Below, in pieces: positions 1 to 9,297 of a stretch of 64,000 nucleotides of DNA. Location: assembly GCF_016741775.1 (NCBI RefSeq), contig NZ_JAERRK010000004.1, positions 248,001 through 312,000 on the forward strand. Direction: 5' to 3'. How positions within the stretch are numbered: the first letter of the stretch is position 1; each line of letters opens with the position of its first letter. This DNA is from Streptomyces actinomycinicus (GTDB taxonomy: Bacteria; Actinomycetota; Actinomycetes; Streptomycetales; Streptomycetaceae). The notes beneath the pieces were generated by a model. The model was not told where the DNA came from. It did not search any database and saw only the letters and a program-made list of their open reading frames with translations. Made by a program: the position numbers and the translations under genes.

Positions 1-568
1 AGAGGTCGGTGAAGCGGTCGAGCGGGGCCCGTCGCCCGAACGACTCGGTGGTGTGGTGCTGTCCTTCTTCGAGTACGACGACGCGCAGCCCCGCGGCGGC
101 GAGCGTCCGGGCGGCCATGGCGCCGCCGGCGCCCGAGCCGACGACGACCGCGTCCGCGGTGGAGCGCGTGGGCCAGTGGGGGGAGGGCGTGCAGTCCAGC
201 GGTGGGTCCGCGGGGGCGGACACCGCGGGCCGGGGCCCGTGGTGCAGCATGCGTTCGGTGCCGGCGGCCAGCAGGAGCGGCATCTTGACCGCGTCCAGCA
301 GCGGCAGCAGGGTTCGGCGGGCGGCGAGCGACGTCAGGACGTGCTCGCGTTCCGCCGTGCCGAGCGCGGCCAGCCGCCTGCCCGTCCGGGCGACGGCGTA
401 GGCGTCGATCGCGGCGGCCGCCCCGCGTACCGCGGTGCGTGCCGGTGCCGGCATGGCGTCGAGCAGCGCGGCGACGCGCCGGGGCACGGCCCCGGTCCAC
501 TCGGCCGTCCCGTCGTCGGCGAGGACCGCGGCCACAAGTCCCGTCAGGGCCTGGGGAGATGTGGTCAC
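1..568 (-). CDS. GMC-family FAD oxidoreductase, N-terminal part (runs off the window)
   Basis: The first 189 residues are visible and the C-terminus lies beyond position 1. A dinucleotide-binding motif, GSGAGG at residues 144-149, sits in a classic beta-alpha-beta context (VVVGSGAGGAMAARTLA), followed by VVVLEEG, where the acidic residue would hold the FAD ribose. The roughly 135 residues before it form a helical N-terminal extension, as seen in actinobacterial GMC oxidoreductases that oxidise alcohols or sterols. The GTG start at 568 overlaps the stop of the upstream gene as GTGA, so the two are translationally coupled. It is the third gene of a FadR-type operon, which hints at a lipid, alcohol or terpenoid substrate. 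The substrate cannot be read from this portion. Confidence 0.8.
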   Translation of the reverse strand, partial: MTTSPQALTGLVAAVLADDGTAEWTGAVPRRVAALLDAMPAPARTAVRGAAAAIDAYAVARTGRRLAALGTAEREHVLTSLAARRTLLPLLDAVKMPLLLAAGTERMLHHGPRPAVSAPADPPLDCTPSPHWPTRSTADAVVVGSGAGGAMAARTLAAAGLRVVVLEEGQHHTTESFGRRAPLDRFTDL

Positions 569-1959
569 CGGTCGCCGACCTCCGCGTGTGCCGTGCCGGC
601 CAGTCGCCAGGTCGCCTCCGGACGCCAGCGGCCCCACCAGCGCTCCAGACGCACCTCCGCGTCCGCCCGCTCGCTGTTGCGGCACACCGCCGCGGATCCG
701 TCGGGGTCGGTGTAGTCGAGGGTGAGGGTTCCTTCCGGTGGCTGGGTCACGGTCACCGTGATGCGGCGCAGGCCCGCGCGGCCCTCGACCCGCCACCGCG
801 GCAGACCGATGTCCGCGCGGAACCGGCCGATGCCCGCCCAGCCCACGGCGGTCCGTTCCGGGCGCCGGGGCCATGTGCGGCCCTCGCGGTGCAGGCGCAG
901 GAACACCAGGGGTGGCAGCCGGTCGAGTCCGCGGCGCATCGAGACCGCGGCGACGATCTCCAGGACGTCGCCGCCGCCGAGGTCGGCGTGGAGCCAGGCC
1001 CAGCGGCGGGCGTTGCCGTGGCCGTAGATGCGTGCGCTGGCGCCGGGTGCCTCCGCGAGCCGTAGCTCGCCGGTGGCGTGGCGGACGGTCCCGCTGTAGC
1101 GGGCGCGGGTGGCGGGCAGCATGTGCGAGGCGGGCAGCCAGGGGCGGCGCCAGGACCAGCGCGGGAAGGTGTGCAGCGGGGGGCCTTGGTCCTTCTCGGT
1201 GAGCGCCCAGCCGAACGGCCCGGCCGAGCCGGTGAGCCGGCCGGTGGTGGCACTGGTGTCCGCCGCGGTGAAACCGTCGGGCCCAGCCGTCCAGGGGGCG
1301 GGGCCGAAGCGGGCGTGCTCGGCCGGCCCGTCCTTGGGGAACAGGGCGATCCAGCCGTGCGCGTAGGCGGGTGCGCCGTCGCTCGGGGCGACGACCTCGT
1401 GGTGCAGCCAGAGGCCGCTGCCCGTCGCCGGATCGGTCAGGGTGGTGTACCAGACCTCCGTCCGCCCCGGTGTGCCGTCCCAGCGGGGCGCGAGGTGCCG
1501 GCCGGCGGCGGCCTGCGTCGCCCGCGGGAACCGGAAGCCGGTGAGGAAGGGCAGCAGGCCGGTGGCGAGGGGGAAACGCAGGGTGCCCTCGCCGACTTGT
1601 TCGCCGTCCTCGTAGAGGGTGTAGGGCAGTACGGTCATCGAGGTCACGGGACGTTTGAACGAGACCGACTTCCAGCCGTCCAGGTGCAGGCGCCTGCCTT
1701 CCAGTTCGAAGGCGAGCCGGTAGCGGATCCTGCGGTGTGCCAGCGGCGAGATCTCCAACTCGCCCTGGGCCCCGGGGTCGTCGGCGCGCCCGGCTATCCG
1801 GATGCGTCCCGTCAGCCGCGCCGTGGTCGTGCGGTGGGGCAGCAGCACGCTGTCGGCACGGGCCAGGAGGTCGAGCCGCACCGGGCGGTCGGCCTCGTCG
1901 CCGGCCAGGCGGACCCGGCCCAGCATCGTCTCCTTGAACGTCGTTCCGCGTGCGGTCAC
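565..1959 (-). CDS. conserved protein resembling CrtC/AttH-type lipocalin-fold proteins
   Basis: A protein of 464 residues with no signal peptide or membrane segment. The sequence is rich in beta-strand and aromatic residues. Segments such as SGLWLHHEVV and YGHGNARRWAWLHADL resemble the two-lobed lipocalin-like fold of the CrtC/AttH/tocopherol-cyclase superfamily, whose members act on isoprenoid or lipid substrates. That assignment rests on sequence feel, not on a catalytic motif. The GTG start at 1959 overlaps the FadR-type regulator stop (GTGA), and its own stop overlaps the GMC oxidoreductase start. All three genes are therefore one transcript. A lipid or terpenoid substrate shared with the oxidoreductase is inferred from this coupling. 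Function is otherwise unknown. Confidence 0.6.
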   Translation of the reverse strand: MTARGTTFKETMLGRVRLAGDEADRPVRLDLLARADSVLLPHRTTTARLTGRIRIAGRADDPGAQGELEISPLAHRRIRYRLAFELEGRRLHLDGWKSVSFKRPVTSMTVLPYTLYEDGEQVGEGTLRFPLATGLLPFLTGFRFPRATQAAAGRHLAPRWDGTPGRTEVWYTTLTDPATGSGLWLHHEVVAPSDGAPAYAHGWIALFPKDGPAEHARFGPAPWTAGPDGFTAADTSATTGRLTGSAGPFGWALTEKDQGPPLHTFPRWSWRRPWLPASHMLPATRARYSGTVRHATGELRLAEAPGASARIYGHGNARRWAWLHADLGGGDVLEIVAAVSMRRGLDRLPPLVFLRLHREGRTWPRRPERTAVGWAGIGRFRADIGLPRWRVEGRAGLRRITVTVTQPPEGTLTLDYTDPDGSAAVCRNSERADAEVRLERWWGRWRPEATWRLAGTAHAEVGDR

Positions 1960-2672
1960 CGGGCGTCCCCCCGGTGTCCGGCGGAGCGCGCCAGGCCTTC
2001 CAGCATGATCCGTTCCGTCACCGACAGGTAGTGTCCGGCGGCAGTGCGTGCGGCTTCCCGGTCGCCGGCCGCCACCGCTTCGACCACGGGTGCCAGACGG
2101 TCGTGTGCGGTCCGGGCGTCCTCGAAGGGGCCGGCCAGCGCGGCCCGTACCGGCATGTAGGCGTTGAACAGGGTGTTGGTCAGCAGGACGTACACCCGGT
2201 TGCCCGTGGCACGGGCGAGGGCCCGGTGCACCTCGGCGTCAGCGAGCTGGGCCGGGTCGCCGCCGGCGGCCTCGCCGAGTGCCCGGAGCAGCCGGCGCAG
2301 TTCGGTCACGTGTGCCGCGGTGGCGTTGGCCGCGGCGCGTTCCGCGATCAGCGCGCCGATGCTGCGCCGGACTTCGAAGATCTCGCCGATCCAGTCGGGG
2401 CTGTGGCGCACGAGCATGGGCAGCAGATCGGTGCCGCCCAGGCGCAGGAAGTCCCGTACGCGGGTGCCCACTCCGTGGCGTGTCTCCAGCAGACCGGACT
2501 GGACCAGCCGGCCGAAGGCGTGCTTGAGCGTGGTGCGGGTGACCCCGAATCCGTCGGCGAGTTCGCGTTCGGGGGGCAGATAGCTTCCGGCCGGGTGGCG
2601 CCCGGCGAGGATGTCCTCGCGCAGCTTCCTCTCCAGTACGTCGACGATCGTCTCGCGTGGCAGTGCTTCCAC
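1956..2672 (-). CDS. FadR-subfamily GntR transcriptional regulator
   Basis: About 238 residues. An N-terminal GntR winged helix carries the hallmark LPPERELADGFGVTRTTLK. An all-helical FCD/FadR-type ligand domain with the usual histidine-containing segments (AEVHRALARATGN, AGHYLSV) follows. Two starts compete: GTG at 2690, which has no ribosome site and abuts the palindrome, and GTG at 2672, which has GGAGG five bases upstream. I chose 2672. It heads the operon with the lipocalin-like protein and the GMC oxidoreductase, and the palindrome at 2693-2719 lies just upstream. Autoregulation and control of the operon by an acyl or carboxylate ligand is the natural inference. Confidence 0.85.
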   Translation of the reverse strand: MEALPRETIVDVLERKLREDILAGRHPAGSYLPPERELADGFGVTRTTLKHAFGRLVQSGLLETRHGVGTRVRDFLRLGGTDLLPMLVRHSPDWIGEIFEVRRSIGALIAERAAANATAAHVTELRRLLRALGEAAGGDPAQLADAEVHRALARATGNRVYVLLTNTLFNAYMPVRAALAGPFEDARTAHDRLAPVVEAVAAGDREAARTAAGHYLSVTERIMLEGLARSAGHRGDAR

Positions 2673-2692
2673 CCCGGCCTCCAACGACACAG

Positions 2693-2719
2693 TGGTTCAG
2701 TGGCTGAGCCACTCAACCA
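2693..2719. promoter_or_regulatory. 27-bp palindromic operator upstream of the FadR-type gene
   Basis: The arms TGGTTcAGTGGCT and AGCCACTcAACCA face each other around a single central base, with one mismatched pair. The palindrome lies 20 bp upstream of the chosen regulator start. GntR/FadR dimers bind palindromes of this sort, so an autoregulatory operator is likely. Confidence 0.6.
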
Positions 2720-2841
2720 ATCGACGGCCGGGGAGTCAATGGCCTTGCCGGAACATGCCGTTGAGTGGAGCAATGCCGGGCGCGGCGCGGCCCGGCACAC
2801 CAGGCTGGAAGTCTTGTCGAGTTCCTGTTTCAGGAGTCCGT

Positions 2842-4038
2842 GTGCGAAGACCACGTATGCCGCAGCCCGGACATACCGGTCGGGATCCGGAGTCCGGCGC
2901 CGGTACGCGGACACAGTTGCCGGCGCCGCCGGCGTGGATGCGGTGGCTGCCGGTGTTCTACGTCGTGGCGCTTCTCCTGCTGGAGCCGATGACTCCGGTG
3001 GACTGGCCGGTGAGCTTCGCGCTCATCGCGGTGCCGCTGGTGACCGCTTTCGCCCACGGGCCCGTCGTCGTGGCCGGCGCCACGGCGTTCGCCATCCTCC
3101 TGGAAGGGATTCTGGCCGGCACCCCGTGCTGTGCCGGCCGTGCGGTCGGCTACCTGTGGGAACGCCACTACGTGGCCTCCTACATCTGCACCGCCCTGGT
3201 CGGCGTCCTCGGCACGATCCTGGCCGCACATCGCACCCATCGCGAGCGCACCCTGGCCGACGTGCGCTTCGTGGCCGACATCGCACAGCGGGTCCTGCTG
3301 AGGCCGGTCCCCCACCAGATCGGCAGTCTGCTCCTGGAGAGCCTGTACCTATCGGCCGCCGCGGAGGCACGCATCGGAGGTGACCTCTACGAGGCCGTCC
3401 CCACCGGCTACGGGGTCCGGCTGCTCATCGGCGACGTGCGGGGCAAGGGGCTGCTGGCGGTGGAGACCGCGGCGGCCCTGCTCGGCGCGTTCCGCGAGGC
3501 GGCGCACGACGAGCCGACGCTGCCCGCCCTGGCCGACCGGGTGGAGACGAGCATGAACCGCCGGGCGATGCTGCTGGGCGGAAGCGAGGTGGGCGAACGG
3601 TTCGTCACGGCCGTCTTCGCCGAGATCACCACCGAGGCCCGGGTGATCCGCGTCGTCAACTGCGGCCACCCGCCCCCGGTCCTCATCCGCTCCACGGAGG
3701 TGCGTGAACTCGACAACGGCCGCTCGGCTCCGCCGTTGAACCTCGGCATGCTGGTCGGGGAGCCGTACCACGTCGACGCCTACGCGTTGCGGCCCGGTGA
3801 CCAGCTCCTGCTGTACACGGACGGCATCACGGAGACACGCGATGCGGCCGGCGCCTTCTATCCCCTTCTCCAGCGGCTGCGTTCCTGGCGCACCCTGCCG
3901 CCCCGGGAACTGCTGCACCAGCTCCACGACGACCTGCTGGCCCACAGCGGCGGCCGGCTGGAGGACGACATCGCGGCACTCGCCGTCTGCCTCCCGGCCG
4001 CCAGGCGGTCCGCGCCGCCCGCGTCGCCGGGCGGGTGA
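2842..4038 (+). CDS. membrane-anchored PP2C-type (SpoIIE/RsbU-like) serine phosphatase
   Basis: A protein of 398 residues. The N-terminal third holds about three to four hydrophobic segments (WLPVFYVVALLLLEP, FALIAVPLVTAFAHG, YICTALVGVLGTILAA). The rest is a SpoIIE-type PP2C phosphatase domain with metal-binding acidic motifs GGDLYEA, IGDVRGKG, LYTDGITETRD and LEDDIAALAV. Such proteins dephosphorylate anti-anti-sigma factors or related substrates. No sensor domain other than the membrane region is visible. The start is GTG at 2842 with AGGAG five bases upstream. An ATG at 2857 is possible but has no good ribosome site. It diverges from the FadR-type operon and shares its upstream region. Confidence 0.85.
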   Translation: MRRPRMPQPGHTGRDPESGAGTRTQLPAPPAWMRWLPVFYVVALLLLEPMTPVDWPVSFALIAVPLVTAFAHGPVVVAGATAFAILLEGILAGTPCCAGRAVGYLWERHYVASYICTALVGVLGTILAAHRTHRERTLADVRFVADIAQRVLLRPVPHQIGSLLLESLYLSAAAEARIGGDLYEAVPTGYGVRLLIGDVRGKGLLAVETAAALLGAFREAAHDEPTLPALADRVETSMNRRAMLLGGSEVGERFVTAVFAEITTEARVIRVVNCGHPPPVLIRSTEVRELDNGRSAPPLNLGMLVGEPYHVDAYALRPGDQLLLYTDGITETRDAAGAFYPLLQRLRSWRTLPPRELLHQLHDDLLAHSGGRLEDDIAALAVCLPAARRSAPPASPGG

Positions 4039-4065
4039 GCCCACAGCCGGGCCGGCGGGGCGGCG

Positions 4066-4878
4066 TCAGAAGGCGGTGTGGGTGAACCAGCGGTCGAGGA
4101 CCGAGTCGTCCCCGGAGCTGTCGAAGGGGGCCTCATGGCGGGAGCGACGGCCGTAGAGCAGCAGCAGGAGGTCCGCGGCCGGCCCCTGCACCGCCGCCGT
4201 GGGCGGCCCGGACTCCGCGTCGCCGCCGGTGGGCGGCAGCACGCGCAGGCCGTCCGGCTCCAGCCGCACCCGCCACTCCTCGCCGGCCGCGCCAGCGACG
4301 TCCGTGCACCGGAACGCGACGGTCTCGCCGCCGCCGCGCAGCTTGGTCACACCGGGTGCGAAGAGCCCCGCATAGGGCAGGTTGACCAGGAACTCGTCCA
4401 CGCCGTCCGCCGCCAGGGCAGGGTCGAGGTCCGATGCCCGGCCGACGGCACGCTCGGCGTCCACGCGGTGGACCAGCGTTTCGAAGAGCATCCGGCGGGC
4501 CCAGAACCGGGCGTGCCGGTCCTCGCCCCAGACCCACATGGGCGCGCCGGGATCGGTGTCGCGCAGGACGGCCGCCACGGCGGGGATCCCCGCCACCAGC
4601 CAGTCGGCGTAGTCCTGCGCGTGTTCGGGCAGGCCCAGATCCACATCGCGGCTGCGGGGAGGCTCCTGCACCCGCTGGGTCAGCAGAGCGCAGAACCAGC
4701 GCTGCAGCGAGCCCACGTGCCGGGTGAGGTCGGCCAGTGTCCAGTCGGGGCAGGAGGGCACGGTGCTCGCGGGGTCGGCGCCCTTCACCACCTCGGCGAA
4801 GCGGCGGGTCTCCTGCTCGACCGCCTCACGGTAGGTGTCGTACGGCAGCGGATGCCCCGCCCTGCTCGTCGTCGTCAT
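4066..4878 (-). CDS. maleylpyruvate isomerase family mycothiol-dependent enzyme
   Basis: A protein of 270 residues. The N-terminal MDMPI/DinB-like four-helix domain includes the signature CPDWTLADLTRHVGSLQRWF, where the His is a conserved metal ligand. A smaller C-terminal domain follows, as usual for this actinobacterial family. Members use mycothiol as a thiol cofactor in isomerase or transferase reactions, but most paralogues have no known substrate and this one gives no pathway clue. It converges with the PP2C phosphatase gene, with only 27 bp between them, and diverges from the MFS exporter. Confidence 0.85.
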   Translation of the reverse strand: MTTTSRAGHPLPYDTYREAVEQETRRFAEVVKGADPASTVPSCPDWTLADLTRHVGSLQRWFCALLTQRVQEPPRSRDVDLGLPEHAQDYADWLVAGIPAVAAVLRDTDPGAPMWVWGEDRHARFWARRMLFETLVHRVDAERAVGRASDLDPALAADGVDEFLVNLPYAGLFAPGVTKLRGGGETVAFRCTDVAGAAGEEWRVRLEPDGLRVLPPTGGDAESGPPTAAVQGPAADLLLLLYGRRSRHEAPFDSSGDDSVLDRWFTHTAF

Positions 4879-5261
4879 CTGCTGCCACCGTTTCTGTCCT
4901 CGCCGGGGAGTCCGTCGCGATCAGTGTGGACGCTGGAGTCCACTCGAAGGCAAATCGGCGCTGCCCGCCGTCCCGGGCCTCGGCGCCTGTCCCGGTCCGG
5001 CGGCCCCTGCCGTACGGGCCGTGCACGGGGCGCCGGGCGCCTACGCTGCGGAGCCCGTGCAGCACGATGTGTGCTCATATCAACAATTTAGGTCGATGAC
5101 TGTTCCGTGTCCGCGATGCCGGGCATCCGGGCTTCGGAGCGCGCGACGGCCGCCGGCCGGCACTGTCGCCAGGGGTTGCCGTGGCGGGCCGTGAGGTATG
5201 TGTTCCCGTGGCCGGCGAGGGAACTTGACTCGCCCTGGTCCGCCAGGAGAGAGGAGTCCGG
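4879..5261. other. divergent intergenic region with an AT-rich patch
   Basis: No gene is visible. A strikingly AT-rich stretch at about 5068-5098 (around catatcaacaatttagg) interrupts the otherwise GC-rich sequence. It probably holds promoters or an operator for the divergent isomerase-like and MFS genes. No confident -35/-10 pair was identified. Confidence 0.4.
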
Positions 5262-6779
5262 GTGACAGCGTCGGCGTCGGCCTCAGGGGATCGGGACGCG
5301 GGCGCTCAGGAGGCCGGGTACGAGCCGGACCCGAACCGGTGGCGTGCTCTCTGGGTCACCCTGGTGGCCGGCTTCATGAGCCTTCTCGACGTGACGATCG
5401 TGGCGGTCGCACTGCCCACCGTCCAGCGCGACCTGCACGCCTCCCCGGCGCAGGTGCAGTGGGTGGTCTCCGGATACGCCCTGACCTTCGCCCTCGCCCT
5501 CGTCACCGCCGGCCGCCTCGGCGACGCCCTGGACCGGCGCCGTATCTTCCTGCTGTCCCTCAGCGGCTTCGTGATCTTCAGTGCGGCCTGCGGTGCGGCC
5601 CCGGACATCGGGCTGCTGGTGGCGGCCCGGCTCGCGCAGGGCCTGGCGGCCGGGTTCATGGCACCGCAGAACTCCGCGCTCATCCAGCAGCTGTTCCGCG
5701 GTGCCGAACGGGGCCGCGCCTTCGGGCTCTTCGGTTCCACGGTCGGCATCAGCTCCGCCGCCGGCCCGATCGCCGGCGGCGCCATCCTCGCCCTCGCCTC
5801 CGGTCCCCAGGGCTGGCGGTGGATCTTCTACGTCAACGTCCCCATCGGCATCCTCGCCGTACTGCTCGGCCGCCGTCTGCTGCCCCGCACCGCGACCCGC
5901 GGGCGAGGCCAGGTGGACGTGCCCGGCGTGCTGCTCCTCGGGCTCGGCGTCCTCGCCCTGATGTATCCGCTGGTCCAGGCGGAGTCCGGGGGCCTCAGGC
6001 GGCTGTGGTGGCTGTTCCCCGCCGGTGCCGTGATCCTCGCCGTCTTCGTCCGGTGGCAACACCGCCTCGTCGCCCGGGGGACCCAGCCGTTGCTCGACCC
6101 GCGGCTCTTCACCAGCGTGCGCGGCTATGCCGTCGGCGCCGGCATCGGCACGCTCTACTTCATCGGCTTCAGCGGGATCTGGCTGGTCTTCGCCCTCTTC
6201 TACCAACGCGGCCTCGGCTTCTCGCCGCTGCGGTCCGGCCTCGCCGTGACGCCCTTCGCCCTGGGCACGGCGAGCGCGGCGGTGATCGCCGGCCGGCTGG
6301 TGGAACGGCTCGGCCGCGTGCTCACCGTGTGCGGTCTCGCGGGGGTGATCGCCGGCCTGGGCGGCACCGCGCTGCTGCTCCGCTTCGCCCCGCTCCCCGT
6401 CGCTCCCTGGGTCGCGGCCCCGGCCCTGTTCCTCGGCGGCATCGGCGGCGGCTTCGTGGTCTCCCCCAACATCACGATGACCCTGCGGGACGTGCCGGTG
6501 AGCATGGCGGGCGCGGCGGGCGGCGCCCTGCAGACCGGCCAACGGCTCGGGGCGGCACTCGGGACGGCGGCGCTGCCCGGCCTGTTCTACCTGGTCCTGG
6601 GCAGGAGCCACGACTACCGCGGCGCACTGGTCACCGCCCTGGTCGCCGGTCTTGTCGGCATGCTCGCGTCCCTGGCGCTCGCGCTGTTCGACTGGCACCG
6701 CGACCGCCCGCGGGGCCGCCCCCACCGCAAGTGCCCGGAGGAGGTCGCCAACGACCCGGTGCACTCCCGGCAGACCTGA
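5262..6779 (+). CDS. DHA2-family (14-TM, EmrB/QacA-type) drug exporter
   Basis: A protein of 505 residues with many hydrophobic helices. The MFS signature GRLGDALDRRRIF lies between helices 2 and 3, and the N-terminal MSLLDVTIVAVALPTVQRDL is typical of proton-coupled DHA2 exporters (motif D1). The length and the C-terminal helices fit the 14-segment drug:H+ antiporter group. The GTG start is preceded by GAGGAG six bases upstream. The substrate is not predictable. No regulator gene is adjacent on the same strand, though such exporters are often TetR or MarR controlled. Confidence 0.9.
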   Translation: MTASASASGDRDAGAQEAGYEPDPNRWRALWVTLVAGFMSLLDVTIVAVALPTVQRDLHASPAQVQWVVSGYALTFALALVTAGRLGDALDRRRIFLLSLSGFVIFSAACGAAPDIGLLVAARLAQGLAAGFMAPQNSALIQQLFRGAERGRAFGLFGSTVGISSAAGPIAGGAILALASGPQGWRWIFYVNVPIGILAVLLGRRLLPRTATRGRGQVDVPGVLLLGLGVLALMYPLVQAESGGLRRLWWLFPAGAVILAVFVRWQHRLVARGTQPLLDPRLFTSVRGYAVGAGIGTLYFIGFSGIWLVFALFYQRGLGFSPLRSGLAVTPFALGTASAAVIAGRLVERLGRVLTVCGLAGVIAGLGGTALLLRFAPLPVAPWVAAPALFLGGIGGGFVVSPNITMTLRDVPVSMAGAAGGALQTGQRLGAALGTAALPGLFYLVLGRSHDYRGALVTALVAGLVGMLASLALALFDWHRDRPRGRPHRKCPEEVANDPVHSRQT

Positions 6780-7023
6780 GCCGCCGGACGCGCGCCGCCG
6801 GCACACCGTCCGCAACCGGCCGGGTTCGGCGCCGGTCTCGCCCCGGAGCAGGTCATGTCGTGTCTCCCGACCCGGCCCGCGCGGGCCGGGAACGGTCTGC
6901 CGGGAACCGCGGGAGGGCCGCAGGGCCATCAGGGTGGTCCCGGGCCGTGTCGGGCGGGCCGGGGCGGGCGGGGTTGGCCATGCTGGGCCGGGAGCGGCCC
7001 CTCAGCGGCGACAAGGAGCATGC

Positions 7024-7242
7024 ATGTCGACGGACCCGGTGGAACGATTCCTGGCGGCGCTGGACCCCGGCCACCGGGAGACCGTCGGCGCGAAGCCGCG
7101 CACGGAGCAGGAGCAGCTCGCGGCGGCCTGGGAACGGGAACTGGAATCGGACGACGAACTGGACACCCTGGACGAGCTGTCCCCGCCGGCGGCGGAGGCC
7201 GAGGCGGCCCGCCGGGTCCTGGAGCGCGAGACGGACCAGTGA
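7024..7242 (+). CDS. small acidic hypothetical protein (72 aa)
   Basis: The ATG at 7024 is preceded by AAGGAG at a good distance. The product is highly charged and acidic (ERELESDDELDTLDEL), probably helical, with no Cys and no signal peptide. I do not recognise the family. The codon pattern (GC-rich third positions) and the ribosome site support a real gene. It stands 240 bp after the MFS gene, so it may have its own promoter. Confidence 0.6.
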   Translation: MSTDPVERFLAALDPGHRETVGAKPRTEQEQLAAAWERELESDDELDTLDELSPPAAEAEAARRVLERETDQ

Positions 7243-7371
7243 CTCGCCGCACGCCTCCGGCCGGGCGTCGGGGCGCCTGACGCGGCCGGCGCGGGCGATC
7301 CGCGCCGCCCGCGCTCCGGCCCCGTGGCGCAGCGCACGCGGCGCGGGTCCGGTACGGCTATCCGAGGCAGG

Positions 7372-8541
7372 TCAGGGAAGGGTGACCGCGAGATCGTCCA
7401 CCACGGCCTGGAGGCGGCCTCCGTGCTGTGCCGCGACATGTCGCTGGCGCGTGGAGCCGGTCCCGCGATGCTGGACGTCGCTCAGCCAGTCGCTGACGAG
7501 CCGGTCGTCGCCGTAGCGGCTGAGCTGCGGTTCGACCCGTTTCCACAGCTCGTCCACCTGGCGTGCCACGGGCGAGGGCGAGCAGTCGCGCGCGTGGGCG
7601 GCGGGCAGGGCAGCGGCCGGCCCGTACCGGGCGGCTTGCCAGCAGGCGGCCCTGAGCAGCAGGTCCGGGGTCTCGGGCGCGGGTTCGCCGGCCCGCACCG
7701 CCTCCACGGCGTGTGCGACCAGAGCGCGTACGAGCAGCGCGTACGAGGCCGTGACGGTGGGCTCCGGCATCACGTCGGCGATGCGCACCTCGATGGTGGG
7801 AACGTGGACCGAGGGCCGGACGTGCCAGTAGATCATGCCCTGGTCCATCGCCGCTCCGGTGGCCACGAGCTGGTCGACGAGCCGGTCGTAGTGGGCAGCG
7901 CTGCGCAGGTGGGGCGGGGGTCCCGCCGAGGGCCAGCGGCTCCAGACGGCGGTGCGCCAGCTCTCGTAACCGGTGTCCGACCCGTCGTAGAAGGGGGAGT
8001 TGACGGTGAGGGCGAGCAGCAGCGGCATCCAGCTCCGCAGGTGGTTGACCGCCTGTACGGCCTCCTCGCGGTCGGACACTCCGACGTGCACGTGGCAGGC
8101 GTTCACGCCCTGGTCGTGGGCGACGGCACCGAAGTGGTGGATGAGAGCGTGGTACCGGGGCTGGTCCAGGACGGGCGGCGGGCCGGGGGTGCCGAGGATC
8201 GCGGTGCCGCCGGGCACCAGGAGGCAGTCGTACTCGGCCGCGGCGAGAGCCGCACCGCGGCGCAGCCGCACGATCTCCGCCTCCAGTTCGGCGGCCGTAC
8301 GGCACACCGCGCTGACGGTCTCGACCTGGCACTGCGAGATCTCCGCCGTGGTGTGCGGCGCGCCCAGCAGACCCCGGGCGGCACGCAGCACGGCCGGTGC
8401 GCGATGCACGGCCGTCCGGCTGCGCCGGTCGGCCAGAATGAACTCCTCCTCCACGCCCACGGTCGGCGGTGCGGTCACCTCCGTCGGGTACGCGGGCCTG
8501 CCGGCGGCGGCAGGGGTCACCTCTTCAAACGGCTCTGGCAC
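7372..8541 (-). CDS. YbdK-type carboxylate-amine ligase (glutamate-cysteine ligase 2 family)
   Basis: About 389 residues of the GCS2 fold. Diagnostic motifs are GVEEEF near the N-terminus, ISQCQVET, the His-rich ACHVHVGV that helps bind nucleotide or metal, and VRPSVHVPTIEVRIADV. These enzymes join glutamate to an amine using ATP. In actinobacteria they include EgtA-like and gamma-glutamyl ligases of uncertain substrate. I placed the start at GTG 8541, which has AAGGGG six bases upstream. A longer reading frame begins at GTG 8604 but lacks a ribosome site. It stands alone, without egtB-E neighbours, so ergothioneine synthesis is not indicated. Confidence 0.85.
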   Translation of the reverse strand: MPEPFEEVTPAAAGRPAYPTEVTAPPTVGVEEEFILADRRSRTAVHRAPAVLRAARGLLGAPHTTAEISQCQVETVSAVCRTAAELEAEIVRLRRGAALAAAEYDCLLVPGGTAILGTPGPPPVLDQPRYHALIHHFGAVAHDQGVNACHVHVGVSDREEAVQAVNHLRSWMPLLLALTVNSPFYDGSDTGYESWRTAVWSRWPSAGPPPHLRSAAHYDRLVDQLVATGAAMDQGMIYWHVRPSVHVPTIEVRIADVMPEPTVTASYALLVRALVAHAVEAVRAGEPAPETPDLLLRAACWQAARYGPAAALPAAHARDCSPSPVARQVDELWKRVEPQLSRYGDDRLVSDWLSDVQHRGTGSTRQRHVAAQHGGRLQAVVDDLAVTLP

Positions 8542-9297
8542 GTCCAGCCCCTTCAGAAGACGAGGGACACCGACATCCTCATGTCCCGGGCTCGGCACGG
8601 ACACTGCGAGCGGTCACCACGCCACCGGCACGGACGGCGGGGCGAGCCGAAGGCCGCGGCCGGCGGCGTGGCGGGCGGGCGACGAGCAGGCCTCCCGCCC
8701 GTTCCGTTCAGGTGGGGGCGCCTCCGGCTCCTTCGACGCCGAGGCACAGCCGAACGCCACCGGTCCGACGGTCACCCTGAGTCCTTCCTCTCCGCGGCGC
8801 ACACGACGGACCCATGCATGCCTCCTACTCCCCGGCCGTACACCCGGCGCCACCGCTCACCGCATCGTTCAGGCCGGTCGCGTACACCCGGCACACACGG
8901 CACAGAGGACCGTCCGGGGGCGCCCCGCCCGCCGTCCCCGAGCGCACCGATCCGGCCGTGACGCAAGGGACGCCGCCCCGAGCGCCGTACCCCGGCCGCG
9001 GTGCCCCTCGCGGCACCGGCCAGCCGGAACCTGCCGCGACGCCGGTCCCGCCCGACGCTTCGCGGCAGCGGGCCCGGCCGGGAACAGCTCCGGAGCAACG
9101 GCACGCGGACCGGCCGGGGCGTGCACGGCCGGCCGGTCGTCACCCGCCTCGCATCCGTCCGCCCCGCATCCGCCCGCCCCAGCCGCATCCGCCGCCCGGC
9201 CGGCGGCCCCGGCTTCTCGCACCGCAGTTCGACTCGATCCCGACCGTCCGCGCCTCCCCCGTGCAGCCCTGCCAGGTGGCAGCCCCGGCGGCGCGCC
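8542..9297. other. 756-bp stretch without a supportable gene
   Basis: Open frames exist on both strands, but all read as low-complexity Pro/Arg/Ala sequence with no family resemblance. The segment leads straight into the decayed oxidase and may be eroded former coding sequence. Confidence 0.4.

Noticed and set aside
8605..9297. Open frames on both strands next to the LodA remnant
   Set aside because: Low-complexity Pro/Arg-rich translations with no start signal or homology.
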